Positions 19,493-29,781 of a stretch of DNA of 64,000 nt are shown here, one piece after another (within the stretch, counting starts at the first letter, position 1; each line of letters opens with the position of its first letter). Below the pieces are notes generated by a model that saw only the letters and a list, made by a program, of their open reading frames with translations, was not told where the DNA came from and did no database searches. This DNA comes from Burkholderiales bacterium (GTDB lineage: Bacteria > Pseudomonadota > Gammaproteobacteria > Burkholderiales > Burkholderiaceae_C), in NCBI GenBank assembly GCA_947372225.1, contig CANBSV010000003.1, forward strand, positions 14,900 to 78,899, given 5' to 3'. The position numbers and the translations under genes were made by a program.

Positions 19493-19509
19493 TCAGGCTT
19501 TTGATCAGT
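19488..19509 (+). other. Perfect hairpin spanning the RRM gene stop codon
   Basis: Eight perfect pairs (ACTGATCA at 19488-19495 with TGATCAGT at 19502-19509) around a six-base loop. The TGA stop lies in the 5' arm. No T run follows at once, so it is more likely an mRNA stability or processing element than a terminator. Confidence 0.5.
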
Positions 19510-19544
19510 GGAGCCGGTGAAGACCCCGGCTTGAACTGAACATG

Positions 19545-19574
19545 ACGGCTGCACCTCAGGGTGTGGCCGTTTTT
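19545..19574 (+). terminator. Intrinsic terminator of the RRM gene
   Basis: A GC-rich imperfect stem with outer arms ACGGC (19545-19549) and GCCGT (19566-19570), further CACC/GGTG pairing inside and a TCA loop is followed by TTTTTG. It lies between the convergent RRM and SDR genes. Confidence 0.7.
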
Positions 19575-19586
19575 GTTTGCGCGCGG

Positions 19587-20363
19587 CTATTCGCCTCGGC
19601 GGGGTTTTCGTCCTCGCCCTTGAAATGCCAGGTCGAAAAGGCCATTCGGCAGCACATTGAGCAGCCCTGCCACGAGCCCCATCTGCCAGGGAATCACACG
19701 GTGGCTGACTCCCCGATCGATGGCGCGCAGCGCACTGTCGGCAAACGCCTCGGGCGACATCAGGAACGGCATGGGATACGGATTGCGGCGCGTGAGCGGG
19801 GTGTCGATGAAGCCCGGGCTGATGGTCACCACCTTGAGCCCGAAAGGCCGGCACTCGCCTCGCAGGCTCTCGCAGTAACTGATCACCCCGGCCTTGCTCG
19901 AGCAATACGCGCCATGTCCCGGCAGGCCGCGAATGCCCGCCACGCTGGCGATGCCCACCAAGGTGCCAGCGCGGCGCTCACGCATTGGTTGCAGGAAAGG
20001 CTGAAACGTCGCCGCCATCCCGATCAGGTTGGTTTCGAGGATGTCTCGCAAGACTGCCAGGTCCTCGAATTCGGCGGTGTCGAAGCCCTCGCTGATGCCT
20101 GCATTGGCGATCACCACGTCGGGCAAGCCCTGCGTGAGCAGACACCGCCGTCCGGCGCCGGTGATGCTTTCGATGTCGCGCACGTCAGCCGCATAGACCT
20201 CGCACCGATCGGCATCCAGTCCTTGAGCCTGAGCCCAGGCTGTCAATTCGTTGGCCCGGCGCGCGACCAGTGCTAGGCGGTAGCCGGCACGCAAAAACCG
20301 CTCGGCCAGCGCCAGTCCGATACCGCTCGAGGCCCCGGTGATGTACGCCAGCGGAGCACTCAA
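19587..20363 (-). CDS. Short-chain dehydrogenase/reductase
   Basis: A classical NAD(P)-dependent SDR of unknown substrate. The 258 residues show the cofactor motif TGASSGIG (about residues 8-15), the NAG motif IANAGIS (about 85), a serine in GIASVAG (about 138) and the catalytic YCSSK (about 151-155). The C-terminal end is hydrophobic. The TTG at 20363 (reading SAPLAYITG) fits SDR starts best; the frame stays open upstream towards lptC without an ATG. It follows lptC by 52 bases, where many relatives have lptA. Confidence 0.85.
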   Translation of the reverse strand: MSAPLAYITGASSGIGLALAERFLRAGYRLALVARRANELTAWAQAQGLDADRCEVYAADVRDIESITGAGRRCLLTQGLPDVVIANAGISEGFDTAEFEDLAVLRDILETNLIGMAATFQPFLQPMRERRAGTLVGIASVAGIRGLPGHGAYCSSKAGVISYCESLRGECRPFGLKVVTISPGFIDTPLTRRNPYPMPFLMSPEAFADSALRAIDRGVSHRVIPWQMGLVAGLLNVLPNGLFDLAFQGRGRKPRRGE

Positions 20364-20415
20364 GAGATGGCCCGCCCGCCCCAGTCCATGCAACGCCGTG
20401 CCATGGATGACCTCG

Positions 20416-21102
20416 CTACGGCTTCTTGAACGGTGCGGCCGAGCCAGGAAACGAGGCCTGAACACGACCGTTGAACTGCGCCACTCGGGTGAGGTTGTCG
20501 TAGGTCATGGAAGCGCCCCGCACCTCGGTGGCGTCACGCGTGATCACCACCGGCAGGTGGGAGCTCACGCGCTCCGTGCGCAGGAAGACGTGCAAAAACT
20601 CGCCCCGAAAGTTGATCGGCGCCTCATGGGCATCTCCCACGTCGTAGGCCTCGCGCAGCACGCGGGCCCCGCCTGTCAGCTGTACCTCGGAGCCGTCGCC
20701 GTTGGACAGCGCCTTTTCGGCCCATGCCAGCGTCACACGCCCTTCCGGGGTGATCGAGCGCAGATGGACCTTGTCGATCTCCAGCGTGTCGGTGTCCGGA
20801 TAGTGCCGCAGGGTGTCGCCCTCGATCTGCACCGACAAGGCGCCGGCATTGGCGAACTTCTGTACCGTGAACCCGTTCATCGTGTAGTCGGGCACATGCC
20901 GCCGCACGGCCTCCGGCTTGTTCCCCTGGAACACCGGCGTGTTCTTGGCCAAACGCCACGTACCCAGCGCCAGCAGCGCCATCAGCACGAGAGGCAGATA
21001 GTGGGATGCCGCGTCGACGAGACGGCGGTACCACGGTGCCGTCGAGCGCCGTGACCGGGGCTCGTCGACCGCGCTCAATGGCGACCCGGCCCCCGAGTTC
21101 AA
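20416..21102 (-). CDS. lptC: LPS export protein LptC
   Basis: Bitopic inner-membrane protein of the Lpt bridge that passes LPS from LptBFG to LptA. The 228 residues comprise a cytoplasmic start, one membrane helix (about 35-51), then a periplasmic beta-jellyroll with the LptC-like pattern DYTMNGFTVQKF and TRDATEVRGASMTYDN near the end. The TTG at 21102 has GGGAG seven bases upstream; a second TTG eight codons later is possible. It is downstream of kdsC by 34 bases. LptA and LptB are not in the window. Confidence 0.88.
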   Translation of the reverse strand: MNSGAGSPLSAVDEPRSRRSTAPWYRRLVDAASHYLPLVLMALLALGTWRLAKNTPVFQGNKPEAVRRHVPDYTMNGFTVQKFANAGALSVQIEGDTLRHYPDTDTLEIDKVHLRSITPEGRVTLAWAEKALSNGDGSEVQLTGGARVLREAYDVGDAHEAPINFRGEFLHVFLRTERVSSHLPVVITRDATEVRGASMTYDNLTRVAQFNGRVQASFPGSAAPFKKP

Positions 21103-21136
21103 AACGCGCTCCCGATTGGGCAGTCGACAGTACGCA

Positions 21137-21724
21137 TCAGGACGAGGTGTCGAGCGTGGTGAGATGGCCTTGCAGCAACGCCGCGTAGCAACCGGCGGCC
21201 GTCAGCAGCAAGTCGCAGCACTCGCGCGCCGCCCCCATTCCGCCGGTCAGGGCGGTGACGTGATGCGCCACCGCGCGCACCTCGATGTGCGCCTGGGCTG
21301 GCGCACAGGCAAACGCCGCGCGTGTCATCAACGGCAGATCGGGCCAGTCGTCGCCCATCACCGCGAGCTGATCCCAGCCGAGCTGCAGGGCCTGCATCAC
21401 CTCAAGTGCAGCGGCGAGCTTGTCGTGGACGCCGTAAACCGCCTGGGCGATGCCCAGATCGGCAACGCGGCGGCGCACCGCCAGCGAGTCGCGTCCGGTG
21501 ATCACCACCGGCGTGATGCCGCCGCGCGCGAGCAGCTTGAGCCCGTGGCCATCGAGGCTGTTGAACGACTTGAAGGCTTCGCCATGCTCGCCAATGTGGA
21601 GGCTGCCGTCGGTCAGCACGCCGTCCACATCGAAGATGGCCGCACGAATGCCTTGCGCCTGGAGCAGCAGTTCCGGCTCGAAGGTGAGCGCCGGGGAAAG
21701 CGCACGGGGCTCGCGTGGCGTCAT
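21137..21724 (-). CDS. kdsC: 3-deoxy-D-manno-octulosonate 8-phosphate phosphatase
   Basis: HAD phosphatase that dephosphorylates Kdo-8-phosphate to Kdo for lipid A core synthesis. The 195-residue protein has the nucleophile motif FDVDGVLTDG (about residues 32-41), the TGRDS motif II region, and the GDDWPDLPLM motif IV stretch (about 125). There is no cap domain, as expected for KdsC. The ATG at 21724 overlaps the kdsD stop by one base. Confidence 0.95.
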   Translation of the reverse strand: MTPREPRALSPALTFEPELLLQAQGIRAAIFDVDGVLTDGSLHIGEHGEAFKSFNSLDGHGLKLLARGGITPVVITGRDSLAVRRRVADLGIAQAVYGVHDKLAAALEVMQALQLGWDQLAVMGDDWPDLPLMTRAAFACAPAQAHIEVRAVAHHVTALTGGMGAARECCDLLLTAAGCYAALLQGHLTTLDTSS

Positions 21725-22755
21725 CAAAGCACCTTCGCCCGCATGAGTTGATTGAGGTTCAGGGCCCCCGCGAGCCGCTGTGCGGCGTCGACCACCAACA
21801 CGCCGGTGACACGGTACTGCTCCATCAGCCCCGCGGCGTCCACCGCCAGCGCGTCGTCGCGGATCACCTTGGGCCGCGGGTGCATCACGTCGCTCGCCCT
21901 GAGCGCACGCAGATCCTCGCCCCGCTCGATAAGGCGGCGAAGGTCGCCGTCGGTGAAGATGCCCAGAACCTGCAACTGCGCGTCGGTGACGGCCGTGAAA
22001 CCCAGCCCCTTGCCCGTCATTTCGGACAGCAAAGCGCCGAACATGGCGTCCGGCGCCACGCGAGGCACCGCGTCGCCCGAGACCATCAGGTCGCGCACAT
22101 GAATCAGCAACTTGCGCCCCAGGCTGCCACCGGGGTGCGACAACGCAAAGTCGGCTTCGCGGAAACCACGCGCGTCGAGCAGCGCTACGGCCAGCGCATC
22201 GCCGAGCGCCATCTGCGCGGTGGTGCTGGCGGTGGGAGCGAGGTTGAGCGGGCAGGCCTCTTGATCGACACCGCTGTCGAGCGCCAGGTCGGCGTGGCGC
22301 GCCAGCGAGGAATCAGCGCGACCGGTCATGCTGATCAGGGTCACGCCCAGGCGCTTGAGTGCCGGCAGCAACGCGGCGATCTCATCGCTTTCGCCTGAGT
22401 TGGAAATCGCCAGCACCACATCGGCCGGCGTGACCATGCCAAGGTCACCATGACTGGCTTCAGCGGGGTGCACGAACATCGCCGGCGTACCGGTGGACGC
22501 GAGCGTCGCTGCGATCTTGCGGCCCACGTGCCCGCTCTTGCCCATGCCCATCACGACCACCCGGCCGCGACAACGCAGCATGGCCTCGGCGGCTCGGGCA
22601 AAGGCGTTGCCCTGGCGCGATTTCAGGCCGATCAACGCACGCGCTTCGATGTCGAAGGTGTCGCAGGCCAACTCAAGGGCACGCCGGGCGTCGAACACTT
22701 CGTGCGGGGCGGCTTCGACAGGAGCGGGAATCGGCATGCGCGCAGAGGTGTCCAT
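21724..22755 (-). CDS. kdsD: Arabinose-5-phosphate isomerase (KdsD/KpsF/GutQ family)
   Basis: Converts ribulose-5-phosphate to arabinose-5-phosphate, the precursor of Kdo. The 343-residue protein has an N-terminal SIS domain with MGMGKSGHVGRKIAATLASTGTPA (about residues 70-93) and AISNSGESDE, followed by two CBS domains (about 215-340). The ATG at 22755 has a poor Shine-Dalgarno; a second in-frame ATG lies six codons downstream. It diverges from the antiporter gene across 114 bases. Confidence 0.94.
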   Translation of the reverse strand: MDTSARMPIPAPVEAAPHEVFDARRALELACDTFDIEARALIGLKSRQGNAFARAAEAMLRCRGRVVVMGMGKSGHVGRKIAATLASTGTPAMFVHPAEASHGDLGMVTPADVVLAISNSGESDEIAALLPALKRLGVTLISMTGRADSSLARHADLALDSGVDQEACPLNLAPTASTTAQMALGDALAVALLDARGFREADFALSHPGGSLGRKLLIHVRDLMVSGDAVPRVAPDAMFGALLSEMTGKGLGFTAVTDAQLQVLGIFTDGDLRRLIERGEDLRALRASDVMHPRPKVIRDDALAVDAAGLMEQYRVTGVLVVDAAQRLAGALNLNQLMRAKVL

Positions 22756-22869
22756 TAGGATCGAACCACGAGGGAGACGCATTCTAGGCACGCCACTCTG
22801 GCAGCAGGGTGCCGCGCGCGAAACCCCGCAATCCACCGCGCTGCACACCACTGGCGACACACGCATCTG

Positions 22870-24870
22870 ATGGCATCCACCTTCGAGCTGATCCTGCTCT
22901 ACCTCGTGGCCGCGGTCGCGGGGGTGGTGCTGTGTCGCCTCGCAAAACTGCCGCCGATGCTCGGCTACCTGGCCGTGGGCGTGGTCATCGGCCCGCATGC
23001 CATGGCGCTGGCCAAGGACTCCGCCGGTGTGCGTTACCTCGCCGAGTTCGGGGTGGTCTTCCTCATGTTCGTGATCGGGCTCGAGTTCAACTTGCCCAAG
23101 CTCAACAGCATGCGCAAGCTGGTGTTCGGCCTCGGGCTGGCGCAAGTGGTGCTCACGATTGGCGGCACGCTGGCCGGTCACTTTCTGCTGGACTGGCTGT
23201 ATTCGTTCACGTCGCACCCGTGGCAACTTTCGTGGCAAGGTGCCATCGTGCTGGCGTCGGCCATGGCGATGTCGAGCACGGCCATCGTCGTGAAGCTCAT
23301 GGCCGACCGGCTTGAGCTCGAAAGCGAACACGGGCGGCGCGTCATGGGCGTGCTGTTGTTCCAGGATCTGGCGGTGGTGCCGCTGCTGGTGCTGATTCCG
23401 GCGCTCGACTCAGGCGGTACCGATCTGGTCGTCACGCTGGGCACGGCCGCGCTCAAGGCCACCGCGCTGCTGGCCATCTTGCTGGCCGGCGGACAAAAGC
23501 TCATGCGCTGGTGGCTCACGATCGTCGCGCGGCGCAAGAGCGAAGAGCTGTTCATCCTCAACTTGCTGCTGGTCACGCTCGGGCTGGCCTGGCTGACCGA
23601 GCACTTCGGGCTGTCGTTGGCGCTCGGCGCCTTCATTGCCGGCATGCTGATCGCCGAGACCGAATACAAGCATCAGGTCGAGACCGACATCCGTCCCTTC
23701 CACGACGTGCTGCTGGGCCTGTTTTTCATCACCATCGGCATGAAGCTCGACTGGCACCCGGTGATCGACCAATGGCTGCTGGTGCTGCTGCTCACGCTGG
23801 TGCCGGTGGTCATCAAGTTCGTGCTGGTGTCGCTGCTCGCGCGCCTGTTCGGCACCGCACCGGGTACTGCGTTGCGCACGGGCTTGTACCTGGCGCAGGC
23901 CGGTGAATTCGGTTTCGTGCTGCTCACGCTGGGCGCACAAGAGCACCTGATCGACCCGCGCTGGATCAGCCCGGTGCTGGCCAGCATGGTGCTCAGCATG
24001 ATGCTCACGCCGCTGCTCATCGCCTACAGCGACCGCATCGTGATGCGGCTGAGCGCGACCGACTGGTTGATGCAGTCGGTGGCCATGACGACCATCGCCA
24101 AGCGCGCCATCAACACCGAGGCGCACGTGATCATTGCCGGCTACGGCCGCAGCGGTCAGAACCTGGCGCGCGTGCTGGAGTCGCAGCGCATCCCCTACAT
24201 GGCGCTGGACCTGGACCCCGACCGCGTGCGCAAGGCCGCAGCCGCCGGCCAAAGCGTGGTGTTCGGCGATGCGGCGCGGCTGCAAAGCCTGATGGCCGCC
24301 GGTCTGGCGCGTGCCAACGCGGTGGTGGTGAGTTATCACGACACCCCTTCGGCACTCAAGATCTTGCGGCTGGTGCAAGAACACGCGCCCAAGGTGCCGG
24401 TGATCGTGCGCACCATCGACGACAGCGATCTTGAGCGTCTGCGCGCTGCCGGTGCGACCGAGGTCGTTCCCGAAGCCATCGAGGGCTCGCTGATGCTGGC
24501 CAGCCATGCTCTGGCACTGGTCGGCGTGCCCATGCGCCGGGTGCTGCGGGTCGTTCAGCAACAGCGTGATGCCCGCTATGGATTGCTGCGCGGATACTTT
24601 CTCGGCGCCGACGACGACACTTTCGACGAACGCGGCAACATGCGGCTGCACAGCGTCACCCTCACCGCCGTGAGCCACTGTGTGGGACAGCCCCTGGCGG
24701 CCGAAGCCCTGCATGCAGTCGGCGTGTCGGTGGTGTCGGTTCGCCGCGCATCGGGCGTGGTGAGTCACCCCGAAGACGGTCTGTTGCTGGCGGCTGGTGA
24801 CACCCTGGTGCTGTCGGGTCTGCCCGAGCCGCTGGCGCTCGCCGAAGCCAAACTGCTGTCGCGCGGCTGA
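22870..24870 (+). CDS. KefB/KefC-type monovalent cation:proton antiporter
   Basis: Inner-membrane CPA2 antiporter, probably K+/H+. The 666-residue protein has about 12 membrane segments (residues 1-390), a Rossmann-type TrkA-N domain starting VIIAGYGRSGQNLAR (about 419), and a TrkA-C domain ending near 660. The glutathione-binding details of true KefC cannot be judged by eye. It diverges from kdsD, and the same neighbour pair is common in Burkholderiales. Confidence 0.93.
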   Translation: MASTFELILLYLVAAVAGVVLCRLAKLPPMLGYLAVGVVIGPHAMALAKDSAGVRYLAEFGVVFLMFVIGLEFNLPKLNSMRKLVFGLGLAQVVLTIGGTLAGHFLLDWLYSFTSHPWQLSWQGAIVLASAMAMSSTAIVVKLMADRLELESEHGRRVMGVLLFQDLAVVPLLVLIPALDSGGTDLVVTLGTAALKATALLAILLAGGQKLMRWWLTIVARRKSEELFILNLLLVTLGLAWLTEHFGLSLALGAFIAGMLIAETEYKHQVETDIRPFHDVLLGLFFITIGMKLDWHPVIDQWLLVLLLTLVPVVIKFVLVSLLARLFGTAPGTALRTGLYLAQAGEFGFVLLTLGAQEHLIDPRWISPVLASMVLSMMLTPLLIAYSDRIVMRLSATDWLMQSVAMTTIAKRAINTEAHVIIAGYGRSGQNLARVLESQRIPYMALDLDPDRVRKAAAAGQSVVFGDAARLQSLMAAGLARANAVVVSYHDTPSALKILRLVQEHAPKVPVIVRTIDDSDLERLRAAGATEVVPEAIEGSLMLASHALALVGVPMRRVLRVVQQQRDARYGLLRGYFLGADDDTFDERGNMRLHSVTLTAVSHCVGQPLAAEALHAVGVSVVSVRRASGVVSHPEDGLLLAAGDTLVLSGLPEPLALAEAKLLSRG

Positions 24871-24896
24871 CGCCCGCTGCGACCTGACCCCCACCG

Positions 24897-26558
24897 ATGC
24901 CCATGATCCGAGTCACTGAACTGCGCCTGCCGCTCGACCATCCCCAAGCCGATCTGCGCGCGGCCTTGCTGCTGCGGCTGGGCGTGAAGGACACCGCGCT
25001 GCGCTCGTTCAATGTCTTCAAGCGCAGCCACGATGCGCGCAAGAAGTCCGCCATCGTGCTGATCTACACCATCGACTGCGAGGTCGACAACGAGGCGGCG
25101 GTGCTGGCGCGGCACGCCGGCGATGTGCACATCAGGCCCTCGCCCGACACCCGCTACCGCTTCGTCGGCCACGTACCGGCCGACTGGCGTGCCAGCGAAC
25201 GCGCACGACCGCTGGTGGTGGGCTTCGGGCCGTGCGGGCTGTTTGCCGCGCTGGTGCTCGCGCAAATGGGCCTGCGACCGATCGTGCTCGAGCGCGGCAA
25301 GGAAGTGCGCGAACGCACCAAGGACACCTGGGGCCTGTGGCGCCAGGGCGTGCTCAAGCCCGAGTCCAACGTGCAGTTCGGCGAGGGCGGTGCGGGCACC
25401 TTCAGCGATGGCAAGCTGTGGAGCCAGATCAGCGACCCGCGCCACCTCACGCGCAAGGTGCTCACCGAATTCGTCAAGGCCGGCGCGCCCGAGGAAATCC
25501 TCTACGTGGCCAAGCCGCACATCGGCACCTTCCGGCTCGTGGGCATGGTCGAAAAAATGCGCGCCGAGATCGAATCGCTGGGCGGCGAGATCCGCTTTCA
25601 GCAGCGCGTGGTCGATGTGCTGATCGAAGCCGGCGGCATCCGCGGCGTGACGCTGGACACCGGCGAGCAACTCGACGCCGACCACGTCGTGCTGGCACTC
25701 GGCCACAGCGCGCGCGACACCTTCACGATGCTGCACGGGCGCGGCGTGTTCATGGAGCCGAAGCCGTTTTCGATCGGCTTTCGCATCGAGCACCCGCAAG
25801 GCGTCATCGACCGCGCACGCTACGGCGCGGCGGCCGGCCATCCGGTTCTGGGTGCGGCTGACTACAAGCTGGTGCATCACGCCAGCAATGGCCGCTCGGT
25901 CTACAGCTTTTGCATGTGCCCGGGCGGCACCGTGGTGGCCGCCACCTCCGAGGAAAACCGCGTCGTCACCAATGGCATGAGCCAGTACTCGCGCAACGAG
26001 CGCAACGCCAATGCGGGCATCGTGGTGGGCATCAACCCGCAGGATTACCGGCAGGATGGCCTGACCGACGGACCGGTCAGCCCGCTCGATGGCATGGCCT
26101 TCCAGCGCCACTGGGAATCGCGTGCCTTCGAACTCGGCGGAGGCGGTTACATGGCGCCAGGCCAGCTGGTGGGTGACTTCATTCGCGGGCAGGCCTCGGG
26201 CGTGCTGGGCTCGGTCGAGCCGTCTTACAAGCCGGGGGTGCACCTGACCGACCTGGGCCGGCGCGGCCACGCCAGCTTGCCGCTGTACGCCATCGACGCG
26301 ATCCGCGAAGCGCTGCCCGCGTTCGAGCGGCAGATCAAGGGATTCAACATGCCCGATGCGGTGCTCACCGGCGTCGAAACGCGCACCTCATCGCCGCTGC
26401 GCATCACCCGTGGACGCGACTGGCAAAGCGTCAACGTGCGCGGCCTGTACCCTGCCGGCGAAGGCGCGGGCTACGCCGGCGGGATCATGTCGGCCGGCGT
26501 CGACGGCATCGAGGTGGCCGAGGCGGTGGGTCGCTCGATGTTGGGGTTGGTGGACTGA
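24897..26558 (+). CDS. FAD-dependent dehydrogenase, COG2509 family
   Basis: Uncharacterised flavoprotein. The 553-residue product begins with a family-specific 80-residue domain (IRVTELRLPL, YTIDCEV), then a FAD-binding motif VVGFGPCGLFAALVLAQMG (about 107-125), a conserved FGEGGAGTFSDGKL stretch (about 162), a second nucleotide-like segment, and a C-terminal PAGEGAGYAGGIMSAGVDG that closes the FAD site. It follows the antiporter by 26 bases on the same strand and converges with hsdR. The substrate is not known. Confidence 0.88.
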   Translation: MPMIRVTELRLPLDHPQADLRAALLLRLGVKDTALRSFNVFKRSHDARKKSAIVLIYTIDCEVDNEAAVLARHAGDVHIRPSPDTRYRFVGHVPADWRASERARPLVVGFGPCGLFAALVLAQMGLRPIVLERGKEVRERTKDTWGLWRQGVLKPESNVQFGEGGAGTFSDGKLWSQISDPRHLTRKVLTEFVKAGAPEEILYVAKPHIGTFRLVGMVEKMRAEIESLGGEIRFQQRVVDVLIEAGGIRGVTLDTGEQLDADHVVLALGHSARDTFTMLHGRGVFMEPKPFSIGFRIEHPQGVIDRARYGAAAGHPVLGAADYKLVHHASNGRSVYSFCMCPGGTVVAATSEENRVVTNGMSQYSRNERNANAGIVVGINPQDYRQDGLTDGPVSPLDGMAFQRHWESRAFELGGGGYMAPGQLVGDFIRGQASGVLGSVEPSYKPGVHLTDLGRRGHASLPLYAIDAIREALPAFERQIKGFNMPDAVLTGVETRTSSPLRITRGRDWQSVNVRGLYPAGEGAGYAGGIMSAGVDGIEVAEAVGRSMLGLVD

Positions 26559-26582
26559 CCCGCTGGCTCACGGCTTGAGCGA

Positions 26583-29500
26583 TCAGGCCCACGCATCGGC
26601 CAAGGCATGGGCTTGCTGCAAGACCAGTTCCACCGCGGCCACTTCCAGATCCGGCGGGTACTTGTACTTGCGCAAGATGCGCTTGACCATCAAGCGCAGT
26701 TTGGCCTGCACGCTGTCGCGCTGCGTCCAGTCAACGGTCAGGTTCTTGCGCAAGTTCTCGGTCAGTTCGTGGGCGATCTTCTTGAGCGTCTCGTCGGTCA
26801 GCTCGCGCACGGCAGATTCGTTGTGCGCCAGCGCGTCGTAGAAGCGCACCTCGTCTTCGGTCAAACCCAACTGCTCGCCGCGGCTGGCCGCTGCGCGGAA
26901 ATCCTTGGCCATTTGCACCAGCTCTTCCATCACCTGCGCGGCTTCGATGGATCGGTTCTGGTAGCGCTGGACCACGTCGCTCAGCATGTCCGAGAACTTC
27001 TTGTTCTGGACCACGTTGCTCGCAAAGCGTGACTTGATCTCGCCTTCGAGCAGCCGCTCGAGCAGCTCGACCGCCAGATTGCGCTCGGGCAGGTTGCGCA
27101 CCTCAGCCAGGAAAGCGTCGTCGAGGATGCCGATGTCGGGCTTGTCGAGGCCCACCGCATCAAAGATGTCGACCACCTCATCGGACACCACCGCCGAGTT
27201 GATGATCTGCCGGATGGCCAGCTCGCGCGCCTCGTCGGTTTTCTTCTGCGCGCTGACATCGCGCTTGGTGAGGATGACCTTCACCGCTTGGAAAAACGCC
27301 ACTTCCTCGCGCACCGCCTTGGCATCGTCCAGCGTGCAGCACAGCGAGAACGCCTTGCTCATTGCCAGCGCCGTGTCGGCAAAGCGCTTCTTGCCGTCGG
27401 CCACGCCCAGCACATGGTTGGCCGCGCCGGCCAGCGTCTTGTGGCCGCCGTTTAAAAAGTCCGACCAGTCAAAGCCGTGCAGCATGGCGTGCAGCACATC
27501 GAGCTTCTCGGCGAGCACGCTGAACGCCTCGTGCGCGTCCACGGTGGGCCGTCCGCGACCCTGGCTGGCGGTGTATTCCTTCAGGGCTGACTTCAACTCG
27601 TTGGCGATGCCGATGTAGTCGACCACCAGCCCACCTTGCTTGTCCTTGAAGACCCGGTTCACCCGCGCGATGGCTTGCATCAGGTTGTGGCTCTTCATCG
27701 GCTTGTCGATGTACAGCGTGTGCACGCAAGGCGCATCAAAGCCGGTGAGCCACATGTCGCGCACGATCACCAGGCGCAGCGGGTCCTCGGGCTTCTTGAA
27801 CCGCTTTTCCAGCCGCTTCTTGACCTGCGCGCTGTAGATGTGCGGGCGCAGCAGCGCCTTGTCGCTGGCCGATCCTGTCATCACGATCTTGATGGCGCCC
27901 AACTCGGGGTCGTCGCTGTGCCAGTCGGGCCGCAGTTTGGTGATCTCGTTGTAGAGGTGCACGCAGATGTCGCGACTCATGCCCACCACCATGGCCTTGC
28001 CGCTTTGCGCCTTGTTGCGTTCCTCGAAGTGCGCCACCAGATCGGCCGCCACGCTGGCGATGCGTGGCTCGGCACCGACCACCTTCTCCAGCGCGGCCCA
28101 GCGGCTCTTGAGCTTGGCCTGCTGGCTTTCTTCTTCATCCTCGGCGAGCTCGTCCACCTCGCCGTCGATGGTGGCCAGCTCGTCGGCCTTCAGGCCCAAC
28201 TTGGCCAGCCGGCTCTCGTAGTAGATGGCCACGGTGGCGCCATCTTCCTTGGCCTGCTGCATGTCGTACACGCTGATGTAGTCGCCAAACACCGCGCGCG
28301 TGTCGCGGTCTTCGCCCGACACCGGCGTGCCCGTGAACGCGACGAAGGTGGCATTCGGAAGCGCGTCGCGCAGGTGCTGGGCGTAGCCCACCTGGTAGCG
28401 GTCGACCGTGGGCGCAAATTCAGCCTGGTTCGGCGCCGGCGCGCCCGAGCCCGTGGTCAGCACCGTGGCCGTGGTGCCAGTCGCCGGACGTTGCTTCACG
28501 GTCTTCAGCTTGGCCTCAAAGCCGTACTGCGTGCGGTGAGCTTCGTCGGCGATCACCACGATGTTGTGGCGCTGCGAGAGCGTGGGGAAGGTGTCTTCGT
28601 CCTCACCCAGCATGAACTTCTGGATGGTTGCGAACACGATGCCGCCGCTCGGTCGATTGGCCAGCAAGGCACGCAGATCCTGGCGCGAGCCGGCTTGCAC
28701 CGGCTGCTCGCGCAACAGGTCTTGCGCCAGCGAGAACACGCCAAACAACTGGCCGTCGAGGTCGTTGCGGTCGGTGATCACCACGATGGTCGGGTTGGCC
28801 ATCAACGGCTCTTGCATCACGCGCGCCGCAAAGCAGGTCATGGTGATGCTCTTGCCGCTGCCCTGCGTGTGCCACACCACGCCACCCTTGCCGCGCACGC
28901 TGGGTGCGCCGTCCGGGCGCGATGCCGCAATCACCTGGCCGATGGCCGCGCGCACCGCGTGAAACTGGTGATAGCCGGCAATCTTCTTGACCAACGTGCC
29001 GTCGTCTTCAAACAGCACGAAGTAGCGCAGGTAGTCCAGCAAATAGGTCGGCGCCAGCACGCCGCGCACCAGCGTTTGCAGCTCGTTGAACGGCCCCAGC
29101 GGATCGAGCGTGATGCCATCGATCGTGCGCCAGGCCATGAAGCGCTCGGCATTGGCCGACAGCGAGCCCAGAAGCGCGTCGGTGCCGTCTGAAATCACCA
29201 GCACCTCGTTGTATTGAAACGCGTCGGCGATCTGTTCCTTGTAGGTTTCGATCTGTTGGAACGCCTTCCAGACATCGGCATTCAAGTCAGCGGGGTTCTT
29301 CAGCTCGATGAGCACCAACGGCAGGCCGTTGACGAACAAGATGATGTCGGGCCGGCGGGTGTGGTTCGGCCCCTGAATCGAGTACTGGTTGACCGCCAGC
29401 CATTCGTTGCGCGCAGGCTCGGCCCAATCGATCAGCCGCACGAAGTCGCCTCGGGTTTCACCGTCGCGCTGGTACTGCACCGGCACGCCGGCCACCAGTA

Positions 29501-29765
29501 GACGATGAAAGTGCCGGTTGGCCGCCAGCAGCACGGGCGTGCCCATCTCGACCACCTGCTGCACGGCGTCGTCGCGCGCGGCCTGCGGCACCGCAGGGTT
29601 CAGGCGGGCCACGGCCTGGCGCAGCCGCTCGATCAGCAACACCTGGCGGTAGCTGGTGCGCTCGGGGGTAGTGCCGTCAGGCGCGATGTCCGGGCCGTAG
29701 AGGTGGGTGTAGCCCACATCGGCCAGCCACCCAAGGGCCTCTTGTTCGAGCTGATCTTCGGTCAT
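26583..29765 (-). CDS. hsdR: Type I restriction enzyme R subunit
   Basis: Motor and nuclease subunit that translocates and cuts unmethylated DNA when bound to HsdM/HsdS. The 1060 residues contain the PD-ExK nuclease core (Asp140 in RRPDIIL, Glu154 and Lys156 in IELKN), then a superfamily 2 helicase: Walker A QGSGKS (301-306), ADEAH (406-410), FTGTPV, and a second RecA domain ending near 760 with the [10 protein letters not shown] motif VI. A helical C-terminal part presumably binds HsdM. All catalytic motifs are intact. It lies 16 bases after the ATPase gene and is the last gene of the locus. Confidence 0.96.
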   Translation of the reverse strand: MTEDQLEQEALGWLADVGYTHLYGPDIAPDGTTPERTSYRQVLLIERLRQAVARLNPAVPQAARDDAVQQVVEMGTPVLLAANRHFHRLLVAGVPVQYQRDGETRGDFVRLIDWAEPARNEWLAVNQYSIQGPNHTRRPDIILFVNGLPLVLIELKNPADLNADVWKAFQQIETYKEQIADAFQYNEVLVISDGTDALLGSLSANAERFMAWRTIDGITLDPLGPFNELQTLVRGVLAPTYLLDYLRYFVLFEDDGTLVKKIAGYHQFHAVRAAIGQVIAASRPDGAPSVRGKGGVVWHTQGSGKSITMTCFAARVMQEPLMANPTIVVITDRNDLDGQLFGVFSLAQDLLREQPVQAGSRQDLRALLANRPSGGIVFATIQKFMLGEDEDTFPTLSQRHNIVVIADEAHRTQYGFEAKLKTVKQRPATGTTATVLTTGSGAPAPNQAEFAPTVDRYQVGYAQHLRDALPNATFVAFTGTPVSGEDRDTRAVFGDYISVYDMQQAKEDGATVAIYYESRLAKLGLKADELATIDGEVDELAEDEEESQQAKLKSRWAALEKVVGAEPRIASVAADLVAHFEERNKAQSGKAMVVGMSRDICVHLYNEITKLRPDWHSDDPELGAIKIVMTGSASDKALLRPHIYSAQVKKRLEKRFKKPEDPLRLVIVRDMWLTGFDAPCVHTLYIDKPMKSHNLMQAIARVNRVFKDKQGGLVVDYIGIANELKSALKEYTASQGRGRPTVDAHEAFSVLAEKLDVLHAMLHGFDWSDFLNGGHKTLAGAANHVLGVADGKKRFADTALAMSKAFSLCCTLDDAKAVREEVAFFQAVKVILTKRDVSAQKKTDEARELAIRQIINSAVVSDEVVDIFDAVGLDKPDIGILDDAFLAEVRNLPERNLAVELLERLLEGEIKSRFASNVVQNKKFSDMLSDVVQRYQNRSIEAAQVMEELVQMAKDFRAAASRGEQLGLTEDEVRFYDALAHNESAVRELTDETLKKIAHELTENLRKNLTVDWTQRDSVQAKLRLMVKRILRKYKYPPDLEVAAVELVLQQAHALADAWA

Positions 29766-29781
29766 GCGGCTGGGCCTCTGA

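Noticed and set aside
24765..26270. Minus-strand open frame of about 500 codons opposite the COG2509 gene
   Set aside because: Antisense shadow; the plus strand has clear FAD motifs throughout.
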